Below, piece by piece: positions 7,084 through 16,359 of a stretch of DNA of 64,000 nt. Position 1 is the stretch's first letter. Every line of letters begins with the position of its first letter. Source of the DNA: UBA1672 sp964351365 (GTDB taxonomy: Bacteria; Pseudomonadota; Alphaproteobacteria; Micavibrionales; Micavibrionaceae); assembly GCA_964351365.1 (NCBI GenBank), contig CAYGNP010000001.1, positions 1 to 64,000 on the forward strand. The letters are read 5' to 3'. The position numbers and the translations under genes are program-made. The notes beneath the pieces are model-generated. The model worked only from the letters and a program-made list of their open reading frames with translations, was not told the DNA's origin and made no database searches.

Positions 7084-9756
7084 TTACGCCGCCAGGCTGC
7101 GCAGAACGTAGTGCAAAATGCCCCCGTTTTTGAAATATTCCATCTCATCGAGTGTATCGATGCGGCAGAGCACGGTGAAATCCTGCGTTGAGCCGTCATC
7201 ATAGGTGATGGTGACTTTTATTTCCTGTTTTGGCTTGAGGCCAGCGGCTATACCCAAAATGGTAAAGCGTTCATCTCCGCGCAGATTGAGTGTTTTGCGG
7301 TTTACGCTGCCTGTGAATTGCAGCGGCAGAACGCCCATACCGATAAGGTTTGATCTGTGGATACGCTCAAAGCTCTCAGCTATAACGGCTTTTACACCGA
7401 GCAAGCGCGTGCCTTTTGCCGCCCAGTCGCGGCTGGAGCCTGTACCATATTCCTTGCCGGCGATGACGACCAGTGGCTGGCCCTCGGCCTGATAGCGCAT
7501 GGAGGCGTCGTAGATGCTCATTTCCTCGCCAGAGGGCACGTGTTTCGTGTATCCGCCTTCGGTACCGGGAACCATCTCGTTCTTGATGCGAATGTTGGCA
7601 AATGTGCCGCGCGCCATCACCTGATCATTGCCTCGGCGTGAGCCGTACGAGTTGAAATCAACAGGGCTGACCTTATGGTTGGTCAGGTATGATCCTGCGG
7701 GTGAGTCCTTCTTGATCGCGCCTGCGGGTGATATGTGGTCAGTTGTGACGGAATCTGCCAGCATTGCAAGGGCGTAAGCGTTTTTGATGTCCTTCGTATC
7801 GGCTGCGTCTATGGACATGCCGCTGAAGAAGGGCGGATTGCGCACATAGGTCGAATTTTCTTTCCAGCTATAGGTTTTTCCTGCCGTTGCTCCACCAATC
7901 TCCTGCCATTCTTTTGGTCCCTTGAACACATCAGCGTAGCGCTTGGTGAACATTTGAGGCGTGAGACAGCTTGCGACGGTATCGGCGATTTCCTTATTGG
8001 TGGGCCAGATGTCTTTCATAAAGACATCCCTGCCGTTCTTATCTTTGCCGATGGGGTCTTTATACAAGTCGATATGCATCGAGCCTGCCAGTGCATAGAC
8101 GACCACAAGCGGCGGTGAGGCCAGATAGTTTGATTTCACCTGCGGGGAGATCCGCCCCTCAAAGTTTCTGTTGCCCGAGAGAACAGAGGTGACGTTCAGA
8201 TCGCCTGCGTCCACGGCGGCGCTGATGTGGTCAGGAAGCGGACCGGAGTTACCGATGCAAGTTGTGCAGCCATAGCCCACAGTGTTGAAGCCCAGAGCGT
8301 CCAAATCCTTTTGCAGACCAGCTTTTTCCAGATAGTCGGTGACGACCTGTGATCCGGGCGCCAGGGATGTTTTTACCCATGGCTTGACTGTTAGACCCAG
8401 CGCATGTGCTTTGCGCGCGACAAGGCCAGAGGCCACCATAACGGATGGGTTTGATGTGTTTGTGCAGCTCGTGATGGCGGCAATAACCACATCGCCATTC
8501 GTGACGCTGTAATCTGTTCCTTTAACGGGCACTGATTTTTTTTCCGGCACGTGCTCCGCGAAGGCTTGCGCGGCGGCGGAGAGTGCGATGCGGTCTTGCG
8601 GGCGTTTCGGGCCGGAAATTGCAGGCTCAACGTCAGCGAGATCAAGGTGAAGTGTTGTCGTAAACTCAGGGTCAGGTGAGTTTGAATCACGCCACATGCC
8701 TTGTGCTTTGGCGTAGGCTTCCACGATTTTCACGCGGTGCGGATCGCGGCCCGTGAATTCAAGATAACGCAGTGTTTCAGCGTCAATCGGGAAGAATCCA
8801 CATGTTGCGCCATATTCCGGCGCCATATTTGCGATGGTTGCCTTATCGGCCAGAGAGAGATGATCAAGGCCTGAGCCATAAAATTCAACGAATTTGTCAA
8901 CCACGCCCAGCTTGCGCAGCATCTCGACAACGCGCAGAACGAGGTCTGTTGCGGTTGTGCCCTCTTTCATTTCGCCGGTGATTTTGAAGCCGACGACTTC
9001 GGGGATTAACATGGAGACTGGCTGGCCGAGCATTGCGGCTTCGGCTTCGATCCCGCCAACGCCCCATCCCAGAACGGCAAGGCCGTTGACCATGGTTGTG
9101 TGCGAATCGGTTCCAACCAGTGTGTCGGGGTAGATTACATTTTTGCTGCTGTCTTTATCGCACTTGTCCATCCATACGGTCTGCGCAAGATATTCAAGGT
9201 TTACCTGATGGCAAATACCAGTGCCGGGGGGAACCACGCGGAAATTGTTAAACGCGCCCTGCCCCCATTTGAGGAATTCATAGCGCTCGCCATTGCGTTC
9301 GAACTCACGCTCAACATTGGCCTGAAATGCCCCTGCAGTGCCGAACTCATCGACCATCACAGAATGGTCAATGACCAGATCAACGGGCACAAGTGGATTG
9401 ATTTTTTCAGGGTCTCCACCAAGGGCAACCATGGCTTCACGCATTGCGGCCAAATCCACAACGGCGGGAACGCCTGTGAAATCCTGCATCAACACGCGCG
9501 CGGGGCGATACGCGATCTCGTGGGTTGATTTTTTGTTTTTGAGCCAGCCATGAATCGCCTTAATGTCATCGGCTGTGACCGAGCGGCCATCCTCATGGCG
9601 CAATAAATTTTCCAACAAAACTTTGAGTGTGTATGGCAATCTGGACACGTCACCAATTTTTTCCGCAGCCGTTTCTAGCGAGAAATAATCGTAATTCTTG
9701 CCATCTACGGTGAGTGTTTTGCGTGTTTTTAAAGTGTCTTGACCTGTGCGTGCCAT
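7084..9756 (-). CDS. acnA: aconitate hydratase A
   Basis: Interconverts citrate and isocitrate in the TCA cycle using a [4Fe-4S] cluster. The 890-residue length is typical for AcnA/IRP-type aconitases. Cluster-binding cysteines lie in AITSCTNTSNPS (near residue 440) and YGCTTCIGNSGP (near 505). The active-site region DSHTTMVNGLAVLGWGVGG and the C-terminal swivel domain motif GKEYGTGSSRDWAAKG are intact. The start ATG has AGGGGA about 10 bases upstream. It is convergent with the regulator at 6091 and is followed upstream by an intergenic region that holds a candidate small RNA on the other strand. Confidence 0.98.
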   Translation of the reverse strand: MARTGQDTLKTRKTLTVDGKNYDYFSLETAAEKIGDVSRLPYTLKVLLENLLRHEDGRSVTADDIKAIHGWLKNKKSTHEIAYRPARVLMQDFTGVPAVVDLAAMREAMVALGGDPEKINPLVPVDLVIDHSVMVDEFGTAGAFQANVEREFERNGERYEFLKWGQGAFNNFRVVPPGTGICHQVNLEYLAQTVWMDKCDKDSSKNVIYPDTLVGTDSHTTMVNGLAVLGWGVGGIEAEAAMLGQPVSMLIPEVVGFKITGEMKEGTTATDLVLRVVEMLRKLGVVDKFVEFYGSGLDHLSLADKATIANMAPEYGATCGFFPIDAETLRYLEFTGRDPHRVKIVEAYAKAQGMWRDSNSPDPEFTTTLHLDLADVEPAISGPKRPQDRIALSAAAQAFAEHVPEKKSVPVKGTDYSVTNGDVVIAAITSCTNTSNPSVMVASGLVARKAHALGLTVKPWVKTSLAPGSQVVTDYLEKAGLQKDLDALGFNTVGYGCTTCIGNSGPLPDHISAAVDAGDLNVTSVLSGNRNFEGRISPQVKSNYLASPPLVVVYALAGSMHIDLYKDPIGKDKNGRDVFMKDIWPTNKEIADTVASCLTPQMFTKRYADVFKGPKEWQEIGGATAGKTYSWKENSTYVRNPPFFSGMSIDAADTKDIKNAYALAMLADSVTTDHISPAGAIKKDSPAGSYLTNHKVSPVDFNSYGSRRGNDQVMARGTFANIRIKNEMVPGTEGGYTKHVPSGEEMSIYDASMRYQAEGQPLVVIAGKEYGTGSSRDWAAKGTRLLGVKAVIAESFERIHRSNLIGMGVLPLQFTGSVNRKTLNLRGDERFTILGIAAGLKPKQEIKVTITYDDGSTQDFTVLCRIDTLDEMEYFKNGGILHYVLRSLAA

Positions 9757-9965
9757 GTTTGAGAGTCCCCTGTGAGAAGTAATAATTCGCTATAATGACG
9801 AATTAAAGTTAAGAAAAAGTGTACATCAAGAGGGGGCTTAACGGTATAGGGAATTTAAAAATTATGCGCAATACGAGGTATTTTACGAAACTCAAATACG
9901 CTTTTTTCCTTTTTATTTCAATTATTTGATGTTTTCCTTGAATTTGGCATTAATTTGCCATTTTC

Positions 9966-10077
9966 TTGTCACAATCTTGTGGGAGACTTTAATCATTAGA
10001 GATTCAACCCTCTTACTTATTGGTTTTACTTATACTTATATAAATCGCTGCTCTTACCAGGCAGCGATTTTTTTATT
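9966..10077 (+). ncRNA. candidate small RNA with promoter and terminator
   Basis: A promoter-like pair TTGTCA (9966-9971) and TTTAAT (9988-9993), spaced by 16 bases, would start a transcript near 10000. The transcript would run about 75 nt through a CCCUC-containing single-stranded region into the strong hairpin at 10042-10070 with a T-run. No ORF is present on this strand. CCUC motifs in loops or single strands are known in alphaproteobacterial sRNAs that mask ribosome binding sites. The interval 9757-9965 beside acnA holds no gene that I can see. Confidence 0.4.
10042..10074 (+). terminator. rho-independent terminator
   Basis: A 10-bp perfect stem (AAATCGCTGC at 10042-10051, GCAGCGATTT at 10061-10070) with a 9-nt loop is followed by a T-tract. 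It abuts the stop codon of the minus-strand gene ending at 10073 and may also end that transcript, though the minus-strand tail is less U-rich. Confidence 0.8.
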
Positions 10078-11683
10078 GCTGCATACGCGGCTGTTCAAAC
10101 GGCTGAGCTGGTGGTGCGTTTGGCGCTAATTGAGGAGTTTGCGGGCGCGGGCGGATGAAATTTTCCGCGCCGGGCGGCACGTTTACTGGTAATTCGAAGG
10201 GAAGCTGCTGCGCTCTTTCCTCAAGTTGCGGAATAACGAATTCATCGCTGCCCTGATCTCTCATTTCTGCGGCGAGGCCTTTCAGCATTTCATCTGAGCC
10301 TGAAAATTCCCTCAAGGCCTCCATTTCCGGTTGTCTTGCAAGCGTATCAGGGTCAGTTGGTATGGATAAGCGCAAGTCAGAGGGCGATATCTCATCCGTT
10401 TCGCAGGCAAAGTAGCAGATTACATTGCCGATACCGTCGCTTCCTCTTTTGATGATTTGATCCGTGACCGACGCGCCCAGGACGCATCCGGCTAAACCGC
10501 CTGGTATCGGGCTTTTTAAGGAAGCCGCTGACATTGCCGCGCCAGGCACTGAGCCAACTGCGCACCCAAGGGCGTTGGCCGTATCGTTTATCGCGCCGCT
10601 GACGATATGCATTGCGCCCTTGCCGTTGTGCACGGCCTCAACGGTTTGCGGGGCGGTAAAGGCCGCAACGTCTTTTGCCGCAGCCAATGCTTGCTCGCCC
10701 ATACCGGCTTGGTTTTCTGCAGCCTCGATGCTGTAGCCCGCAACGCTTTTTGCGGCGGCTGCGGTGGCGGCCTGCGCATTTCCTGTCTGCGCGAAGACAA
10801 AGGCGCCGACCATGGCCGGACCAACCATATTTCCAGCCAGCCCCTTCAGGTTAATGTGCGGGGTGTGGATCAGCTTATCAAACTGGCGACCTTCTATATC
10901 AAACTGAGTTGTCTCCCCGGTGGGCGATGTCATCGTCACTTTCGCGGTTTGCGTATCAGTATTCGCGGCAATCTCATAGAACGTGCCGTCTTTTGCCTCC
11001 ACCAGAATATTGCCGGTTGCTTTATCGGCCACCACATCCGCGCCGCCGATTACATGCTCTTTGAGGCCTTTAAGCATATTTGCGCGTTCCTGGCCAAGCT
11101 CCTGCGCTGCCCGGCGCTCGGTTTTTGCGGTTTCGGCCTGCTGAGCAAAATTGAGCTTGGTGTCCTCGATATAATCGTTCAGGCGCGTGAGATTGACGGG
11201 CGGGCTTGACTCGCGCAGGGCCTGCGCCATGGAGGCTCGGCCGGGCTCCTGCATTTTTGCAAGAGTTTTGGGTGAGAAGTCTTCTGTCTGCGCAAAGCGC
11301 TCCACCATAGCGCGCACATCCTGCGGGTCGCGTGAGAAGATGAGAGTTTGGTTTTTTGATCCTGCTTCATCTATAAATTTATTCCATTTTTTATCTGGTG
11401 AATTCGGGCGAAATACCGACCCTGCATCCTGATATTGCCGTGAGTCCCAAAGCCCAATTTCGACTTTTTGTGGGGTATTTATGATTTTTACTTCATTGGT
11501 GTCCAAATTATATACGGCGCGCGTTTGTGGGTCATCAATAATATCCTGCATGACCTTCACCAGATCCGCTTCGGTGTTCATAGGGTAAGTCGACCCAAAG
11601 CCGCTGTCAGAAAATTCGCCGCCATGTTTAGGGAAGGCATGGCCTGTGGCGACAGATACAATCACATCATGTGTATCAGGCAT
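10073..11683 (-). CDS. putative effector with N-terminal toxin-like domain
   Basis: A 536-residue protein without a recognised full-length homologue. The N-terminus (about 1-85) has ATGHAFPKHGGEF with His15, Lys19, His20 and Glu23, followed by a TPQKVEIGLWDS segment. This pattern recalls small RNase toxin domains of the Barnase/EndoU/ColicinE5-like group seen in polymorphic toxins, but the assignment is tentative. Residues 145-205 are charged and helical. Residues 275-400 are Gly/Ala-rich and weakly hydrophobic (VGAFVFAQTGNAQAATAAAA), possibly membrane-active. The C-terminus (480-536) is Pro/Gln-rich. The start overlaps the end of the upstream 131-aa gene by 8 bp, so the two are probably translationally coupled. 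Confidence 0.55.
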   Translation of the reverse strand: MPDTHDVIVSVATGHAFPKHGGEFSDSGFGSTYPMNTEADLVKVMQDIIDDPQTRAVYNLDTNEVKIINTPQKVEIGLWDSRQYQDAGSVFRPNSPDKKWNKFIDEAGSKNQTLIFSRDPQDVRAMVERFAQTEDFSPKTLAKMQEPGRASMAQALRESSPPVNLTRLNDYIEDTKLNFAQQAETAKTERRAAQELGQERANMLKGLKEHVIGGADVVADKATGNILVEAKDGTFYEIAANTDTQTAKVTMTSPTGETTQFDIEGRQFDKLIHTPHINLKGLAGNMVGPAMVGAFVFAQTGNAQAATAAAAKSVAGYSIEAAENQAGMGEQALAAAKDVAAFTAPQTVEAVHNGKGAMHIVSGAINDTANALGCAVGSVPGAAMSAASLKSPIPGGLAGCVLGASVTDQIIKRGSDGIGNVICYFACETDEISPSDLRLSIPTDPDTLARQPEMEALREFSGSDEMLKGLAAEMRDQGSDEFVIPQLEERAQQLPFELPVNVPPGAENFIRPRPQTPQLAPNAPPAQPFEQPRMQQ

Positions 11684-12071
11684 TATTTTTTTCCTCTTTG
11701 TTCGTCTCTCTCATTCCATATAATTCGTCGCTCAAATACTCAAGACGCTCATAATCCAGACCTTCTATACTCTCATTTTTGGAAAAGCTGAAATCGGCCA
11801 TATCTGTGACTGTTATTCTTATCGCTGACAAATTTCGTGTGCTAATTTTCTCAGGAGATTCGGGCATGGTTTTCAGCTCCTCGACCAGGGCTTTCATAAC
11901 ATCAAGGCATTCTATGCCGTTTTCCCGGTCGCGCGGCAGATGATAATCCAGATCCGTTTCGTCGTAATGCTCCAGCGCGTAAAACACGATTTTTTTGATA
12001 TCCTCCCACTCCTGTTGTTCGGAGCAATAGATATCCCAATGATTTTCAGCAATTTCTGTTACTGTGATCAT
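11676..12071 (-). CDS. small acidic protein, candidate partner or immunity protein
   Basis: A 131-residue acidic soluble protein (EQQEWEDIKKIV, DETDLDYHLPRDREN, and several Glu-rich helices) encoded immediately upstream of, and overlapping by 8 bp, the putative effector at 10073-11683. Small acidic proteins in this arrangement often bind and neutralise a cognate toxin, which is the basis for the suggestion; no family is recognised. The start ATG at 12071 has GAGGGCG just upstream. It is divergent from the methyltransferase gene at 12250. Confidence 0.6.
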   Translation of the reverse strand: MITVTEIAENHWDIYCSEQQEWEDIKKIVFYALEHYDETDLDYHLPRDRENGIECLDVMKALVEELKTMPESPEKISTRNLSAIRITVTDMADFSFSKNESIEGLDYERLEYLSDELYGMRETNKEEKNNA

Positions 12072-12249
12072 AACGCCCTCATTTCATGAAAATTTATACC
12101 TTATACTGGGCTGTTTTGTCCAGTTTTGACAACCTCAGGCAGGCAATGGCGCCCCGCCGAGCGCCCAGCATTTTTTGCTGCTTGCTATTTTGGGTGAAAA
12201 TTGCAAATTTGATGATCGGTTCACTTTTAAAACATTGGGGAACAGATGT

Positions 12250-13296
12250 ATGCAGAATAATACGGAATTGCTCCATGCTATGCTCGACGATCAAAATCGT
12301 GCGCAGGCCGTTTACAGGCCCGGCCCATACTGGGCGCAATATTCAAAAAGGACGGCTGATGCAATTTTGAAAGACGGTATAGAGACGTTCCGCTCAAACA
12401 GCAAGATTGGCAAAGGATATGCGGATACAGTCTTAAAAGATCCTTTTGAGCTGTACACCAAGGACAGTCTCAAGCATAAAGTTCATAAGCTGATCCGCAA
12501 TAATGTGGCCGTGCAAAAATATTTTATCGATCCGTACCGCAAGCAAAATTTGCGACATTTCCGCGAGTTTCAAAAATACAGGGATTTATATTACACTCAT
12601 ATTCTGGGGGATTGGTTTGAGGAGTTCTGCGCGTTGCATCCTTCTTTACCGGAGACTTTAATCGGGCAGCCGGGGGATGTGGTTCATTTGAACGGGCGTA
12701 AAATTGGGCTGGCCTATCTTATATCATTTTTACGGATTCATAATTACTCGACACAAATTGATTTTACTAAAATCAACTCAGTCTTTGAGATTGGCGGCGG
12801 GTTCGGTGCTTTTGCGCATAGTTTGATGCATCTTTATCCGAATATCAAGACATTTGCCTATCTGGATATTCCTCCGATCATCTATGTCGGGACGCAATAT
12901 CTGAGGCATTTTTATCCGCAGCAGGTGAGGGATTATACCCAGACCAGAAGCCTTAAGAGCATCGGTTTTAAGAATGATGATGAGCGCTCGATTGTGGCTT
13001 TGTGCCCATGGCAAATTGAACGGCTTGAACATAAATTTGATTTATTCTGGAACAGCGCCTCGTTTCAGGAGATGAGTAGCGATGTTGTGACCAATTATGC
13101 GGGGCATTTTGACCGTTTGATGCATGATAACGCCACGATGTGCCTTATGGCATACCGAAATGGCGATCCCTCCTCTACGATTGTTCCTGATGCGCTTGTC
13201 AAACTGATTGAGGAAAACAGCTCGTTTAAGCCGAAGAGTTTTGCGCCAGATTTTGATTTATACGAAGATTACTACTATATTGGGCGCAAGGTATGA
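12250..13296 (+). CDS. putative sugar O-methyltransferase (NanM-like)
   Basis: A 348-residue SAM-dependent methyltransferase. The SAM-binding motif I is FEIGGGFGAF at about 179-188, and later strands carry YLDIPP and FDLFWNSASFQEM, a pattern seen in the 'putative sugar O-methyltransferase' (NanM) group that modifies surface polysaccharides. ATG at 12250 is chosen because GGGGAAC lies 8 bases upstream; an upstream in-frame codon at 12175 lacks this. The stop overlaps the start of the next gene by 4 bp (ATGA type), so the two are a coupled operon. The acceptor sugar is unknown. Confidence 0.75.
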   Translation: MQNNTELLHAMLDDQNRAQAVYRPGPYWAQYSKRTADAILKDGIETFRSNSKIGKGYADTVLKDPFELYTKDSLKHKVHKLIRNNVAVQKYFIDPYRKQNLRHFREFQKYRDLYYTHILGDWFEEFCALHPSLPETLIGQPGDVVHLNGRKIGLAYLISFLRIHNYSTQIDFTKINSVFEIGGGFGAFAHSLMHLYPNIKTFAYLDIPPIIYVGTQYLRHFYPQQVRDYTQTRSLKSIGFKNDDERSIVALCPWQIERLEHKFDLFWNSASFQEMSSDVVTNYAGHFDRLMHDNATMCLMAYRNGDPSSTIVPDALVKLIEENSSFKPKSFAPDFDLYEDYYYIGRKV

Positions 13297-14462
13297 GCAA
13301 GAAAACATGGCATAAGAGAACGCGCGTTGTGCAGGCCGGGGTCGGAACAGACGCCGCGCACAAGGCTGTCATGCCGCCGCTTTATCTCTCCTCAACGTTT
13401 GAGATTGATGGTTTGGGGCAAAAGGCATCTTATGAATATTCGCGCACCCGCAATCCTACGCGTGATGAGCTGGCGGGCGCAATGACAGAGCTTGAGGGCG
13501 GTGTCGGGGCGTGCGTGACTTCCTCTGGTATGGCGGCGCTCACGCTTATTGTGCATTTGCTGGGGCCGGATGATTTGTTGATTGCGCCTTATGATTGCTA
13601 TGGCCGGTCTTACCGGATGCTGAGCGCGTTGTCTGAGAAGAAGCATTTCAAGCTCGCCTTTGTTGATCAATATGATGCGGATGCGGTGCGGGATGCGATG
13701 GCTCTTAAGCCGCGCATGGTTCTGATTGAGAGCCCAAGTAATCCGGTTATGCGCATCGCCGATATTCAAAGCATCGCCGCGCACGCTAAAAAAATTGGAG
13801 CGATTACGGTGTGTGATAACACGTTCCTCTCCCCTATTTTGCAAACCCCGCTGGAGCTTGGCGCGGATATCGTGTTTCACTCCACGACCAAGTTTTTGAA
13901 CGGGCATAGCGATATTGTCGGGGGTTGCGTTGTGACCTCAAATCCTGATTTACTGGTTGATCTTGAATTCTGGGCGAATTCGCTTGGCCTTATTGGTGCG
14001 CCCTTTGATTCCTATATGACGCTGCGCGGTATGCGCACGCTGGAGCTCAGGGTTAGCCGCGCACAGGAGAATGCGATCGCCATTGCGCAGATGCTTGATG
14101 CGCATAAAAGCGTTGATTGTGTTTATTATCCCGGCCTGCCTGCGCATACGGGGTATGACATTGCCGCGCGCCAGCAAAAAGGGCCCGGCGCGATGATCAG
14201 CTTTGAGATCAAGGCAGACGCGAATAAGCTCTCGGCCTTTGTGGACGCGCTCTCGATTTTCCGTCTCGCGCAGTCTTTGGGCGGAACGGAGAGCCTGATC
14301 AATCACCCCGCCAGCATGACGCATGTCTCGATGGGCGCTGAGGCACGGGCAAAGGCCGGGGTCACCGATCAGCTCTTCCGCCTGTCGGTGGGGATTGAGC
14401 ATGTTGATGATTTGCTGGATGATCTTAACTCGGCTCTGCGCGCTCTTCCACATGGGGTGTAA
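13293..14462 (+). CDS. metB: cystathionine gamma-synthase-like PLP enzyme
   Basis: A 389-residue Cys/Met metabolism PLP enzyme, cytosolic, which probably joins an activated homoserine with cysteine or sulfide in methionine synthesis. Lys200 in HSTTKFLNGHSD is the PLP Schiff-base lysine. YEYSRTRNPT (48-57), SSGMAA (77-82) and DNTFLSP (175-181) are further family motifs. The last motif and the NGHSD context are closest to MetB, but gamma-lyase (MetC/MccB) or sulfhydrylase activity cannot be excluded from sequence. It is coupled to the upstream methyltransferase by a 4-bp overlap, and its 3' end overlaps the convergent gene at 14425 by 38 bp. Confidence 0.85.
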   Translation: MSKKTWHKRTRVVQAGVGTDAAHKAVMPPLYLSSTFEIDGLGQKASYEYSRTRNPTRDELAGAMTELEGGVGACVTSSGMAALTLIVHLLGPDDLLIAPYDCYGRSYRMLSALSEKKHFKLAFVDQYDADAVRDAMALKPRMVLIESPSNPVMRIADIQSIAAHAKKIGAITVCDNTFLSPILQTPLELGADIVFHSTTKFLNGHSDIVGGCVVTSNPDLLVDLEFWANSLGLIGAPFDSYMTLRGMRTLELRVSRAQENAIAIAQMLDAHKSVDCVYYPGLPAHTGYDIAARQQKGPGAMISFEIKADANKLSAFVDALSIFRLAQSLGGTESLINHPASMTHVSMGAEARAKAGVTDQLFRLSVGIEHVDDLLDDLNSALRALPHGV

Positions 14463-15192
14463 GCTCTGATTTGCCATGTTTAAACTCATTATAGATGAAC
14501 GCCAAAAGAGCGCCTGCCTCCCGGCCGATAATGCTTACCGCCCCGGTTTTGGGATCACGAGCGGGCGCAAGGGCACAGATTTGATAAAATCTCTGGCTCA
14601 CTGGGCAAGGAGAAGGTGAGCCAAACTCACTTATGAATGCATTTACCTGGAATGCTTTTGCTATTCCCTTCCGCGCGCTTTGAGGCGATGCGAACGCCTC
14701 CTCTAGCTTTTTTCCTTCATCGAAATATGCGAGCATTGCCTGAGGCAGAAATTCTTTTACAAAAAAGTTTTTCCGAGAAATTCTCTGCATAGCCGCTATG
14801 GGCCCGTTTCTTGATGGTGTTCTATCTTTTCCAATATTAAAAATATCTGCATAATATTTTGTGAAAATATCGTTTAGTGCCCGCATTGTTTTTTGCAAAT
14901 GCGGGTCATTTTTAAATGCGTCTTCAATCTCCCTGCTTTGCTCTGCACTAATGCGCTTTGACAGAAAAGATTTTAAAATGCCTTTAGACGAGCCCCCGTA
15001 AAAATACCCGGGATTGTATCTTTTTGTCCGTGCAAGGTAATCTCCCGATAAATGCGCCGCTACGTAGGCGGCAAAGATCTCTATATCGGTTATTTTGAGC
15101 TGGAAGTCTCTTCTTTTGTCTGAAGAATTACGGTCTGCCTCTAAAAGGAGGCGCGTGATCTTTTCTTCCTGGCTTGGCAGATGTAGTTTCAT
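14425..15192 (-). CDS. hypothetical protein (255 aa)
   Basis: A basic, largely helical soluble protein with no signal peptide. Segments such as ARTKRYNPGYFYGGSSKG and RISRKNFFVKEFLPQAMLAYF stand out but match no family I know. Its last 38 bp overlap the 3' end of the metB-like gene on the other strand. The start ATG at 15192 has no clear Shine-Dalgarno. It may be a lineage-specific gene. Confidence 0.6.
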   Translation of the reverse strand: MKLHLPSQEEKITRLLLEADRNSSDKRRDFQLKITDIEIFAAYVAAHLSGDYLARTKRYNPGYFYGGSSKGILKSFLSKRISAEQSREIEDAFKNDPHLQKTMRALNDIFTKYYADIFNIGKDRTPSRNGPIAAMQRISRKNFFVKEFLPQAMLAYFDEGKKLEEAFASPQSARKGIAKAFQVNAFISEFGSPSPCPVSQRFYQICALAPARDPKTGAVSIIGREAGALLAFIYNEFKHGKSELTPHVEERAEPS

Positions 15193-15237
15193 GAATATTG
15201 AGTGACATTAAATTTTAAATATGTCAAATAATTTTGT

Positions 15238-15951
15238 TTATTTCAGCAAATCCGCATATAGCTGCTGTTTACGTTTTTCAAAGGCGGGGCATTTATCGCC
15301 AACCGTTTCATATTCCTCAAGGGAGTCTACTTTACGCTGTTCTTCTTCGCGCTCGATCCCCATCTTTTTATATTCAAGCTCAAGGATTTGGGTGATCACT
15401 CGCTGCATCTTAGACTTAATTTCTTCCATACGGTTAATGGAAAACGGGCCTGCACTGTAGCCCCGCGATTTTAGCTCCGTCAGGAGTTTGTTTCCCATGG
15501 TTTTGGCGTATTTATTAACGATCATGCGGTCGACATTCACATGGAGCATTTCGTGGCCGAGTATAGCTTTACGCATGCAAGAATCCTGATAGAGCTCTTT
15601 TGCGATTACAATTGTGGGGTCAATATTGATCTCAATTGTTATTGTGTCATACCACACGCATCCGAAGACCGTGTTAGAGACCTGTCCGAACACAATTTTT
15701 TGACTGAGCTGGATTTGCCCCTTCATAAAGCCCTGCGTGACCGTTTGACCATGAAATTCATACGGATCAACTGTGTCCGTTTTGTATGATTGTATTTCTT
15801 TAAGGGTTTGACGGTTATCATATTTTACTTTTTCTGTTTTTGGTACAACATTGATCTTTGTTGCCTCGCGCGCCGGGCACGATGCCTTACCGCCAGCGGC
15901 GAGCACGAGAAGAGAAGTAAGCGTTATTGGGTCAATTCCTAGCATATCCAT
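15238..15951 (-). CDS. putative zinc-metalloprotease-like exported protein
   Basis: A 237-residue protein with a hydrophobic N-terminal stretch (LTSLLVLAAGG at 11-21) that may direct export, a Cys at 25, then a globular domain with the zinc-peptidase signature HEMLH at 133-137 in LGHEMLHVNVDR. The layout (paired beta strands TITIEINID before an 'xxxHExxH' helix) recalls DUF922-type putative peptidases. The C-terminal third is a charged coiled coil. Catalytic activity is inferred only from HExxH. The short motif GIDPITL at 5-11 recurs in the phage-region protein at 28834-29409. Confidence 0.6.
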   Translation of the reverse strand: MDMLGIDPITLTSLLVLAAGGKASCPAREATKINVVPKTEKVKYDNRQTLKEIQSYKTDTVDPYEFHGQTVTQGFMKGQIQLSQKIVFGQVSNTVFGCVWYDTITIEINIDPTIVIAKELYQDSCMRKAILGHEMLHVNVDRMIVNKYAKTMGNKLLTELKSRGYSAGPFSINRMEEIKSKMQRVITQILELEYKKMGIEREEEQRKVDSLEEYETVGDKCPAFEKRKQQLYADLLK

Positions 15952-16064
15952 ACCTAATAAATTACGTAAAACATTATACCATAAAGTAAAACGAAATATT
16001 AAGACCTCTTTATCTTTTATTATAAAATCGCTATAAAGCTATAGAAAATATGGAGGAATTTGTG

Positions 16065-16343
16065 ATGTATATTATTGGATGGCTGATTGGCTTTGCTACG
16101 CAGGCCTATATTCTGATTATTATTTTGCAGGTTGCACTGAGCTGGTTGATTGCATTTGAAATTGTGAACAGCACGAATGAGGCAGCCAAAAACCTTACTG
16201 CATTGCTCAAAAAATGCACTGATCCGGTCTATAAACCGCTGCGGAAATACATTCCTCCGGTGGGCGGGATTGATATCACGCCCTTGATCGTGATTATCGC
16301 CGTGCAGATTGTTGGCGGATTGCTTGCGAGCGTATTTTATTAA
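16065..16343 (+). CDS. YggT family membrane protein
   Basis: A 92-residue inner-membrane protein with two hydrophobic segments separated by a conserved polar loop (DPVYKPLRKYIPPVGGIDITPLIV), which is diagnostic of YggT proteins. Members are linked to osmotic shock tolerance and cell shape or division contexts, but no biochemical role is settled. ATG at 16065 is chosen because GGAGGA lies 7 bases upstream; ATG at 16050 would place that site inside the gene. folD follows 16 bp downstream, so they probably share a transcript. Confidence 0.85.
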   Translation: MYIIGWLIGFATQAYILIIILQVALSWLIAFEIVNSTNEAAKNLTALLKKCTDPVYKPLRKYIPPVGGIDITPLIVIIAVQIVGGLLASVFY

Positions 16344-16359
16344 TATAAGAAAGCGTATA

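Noticed and set aside
10607..11209. 200-codon plus-strand frame
   Set aside because: It is antisense to the 536-aa gene, Cys-rich in a random manner and without a start site.
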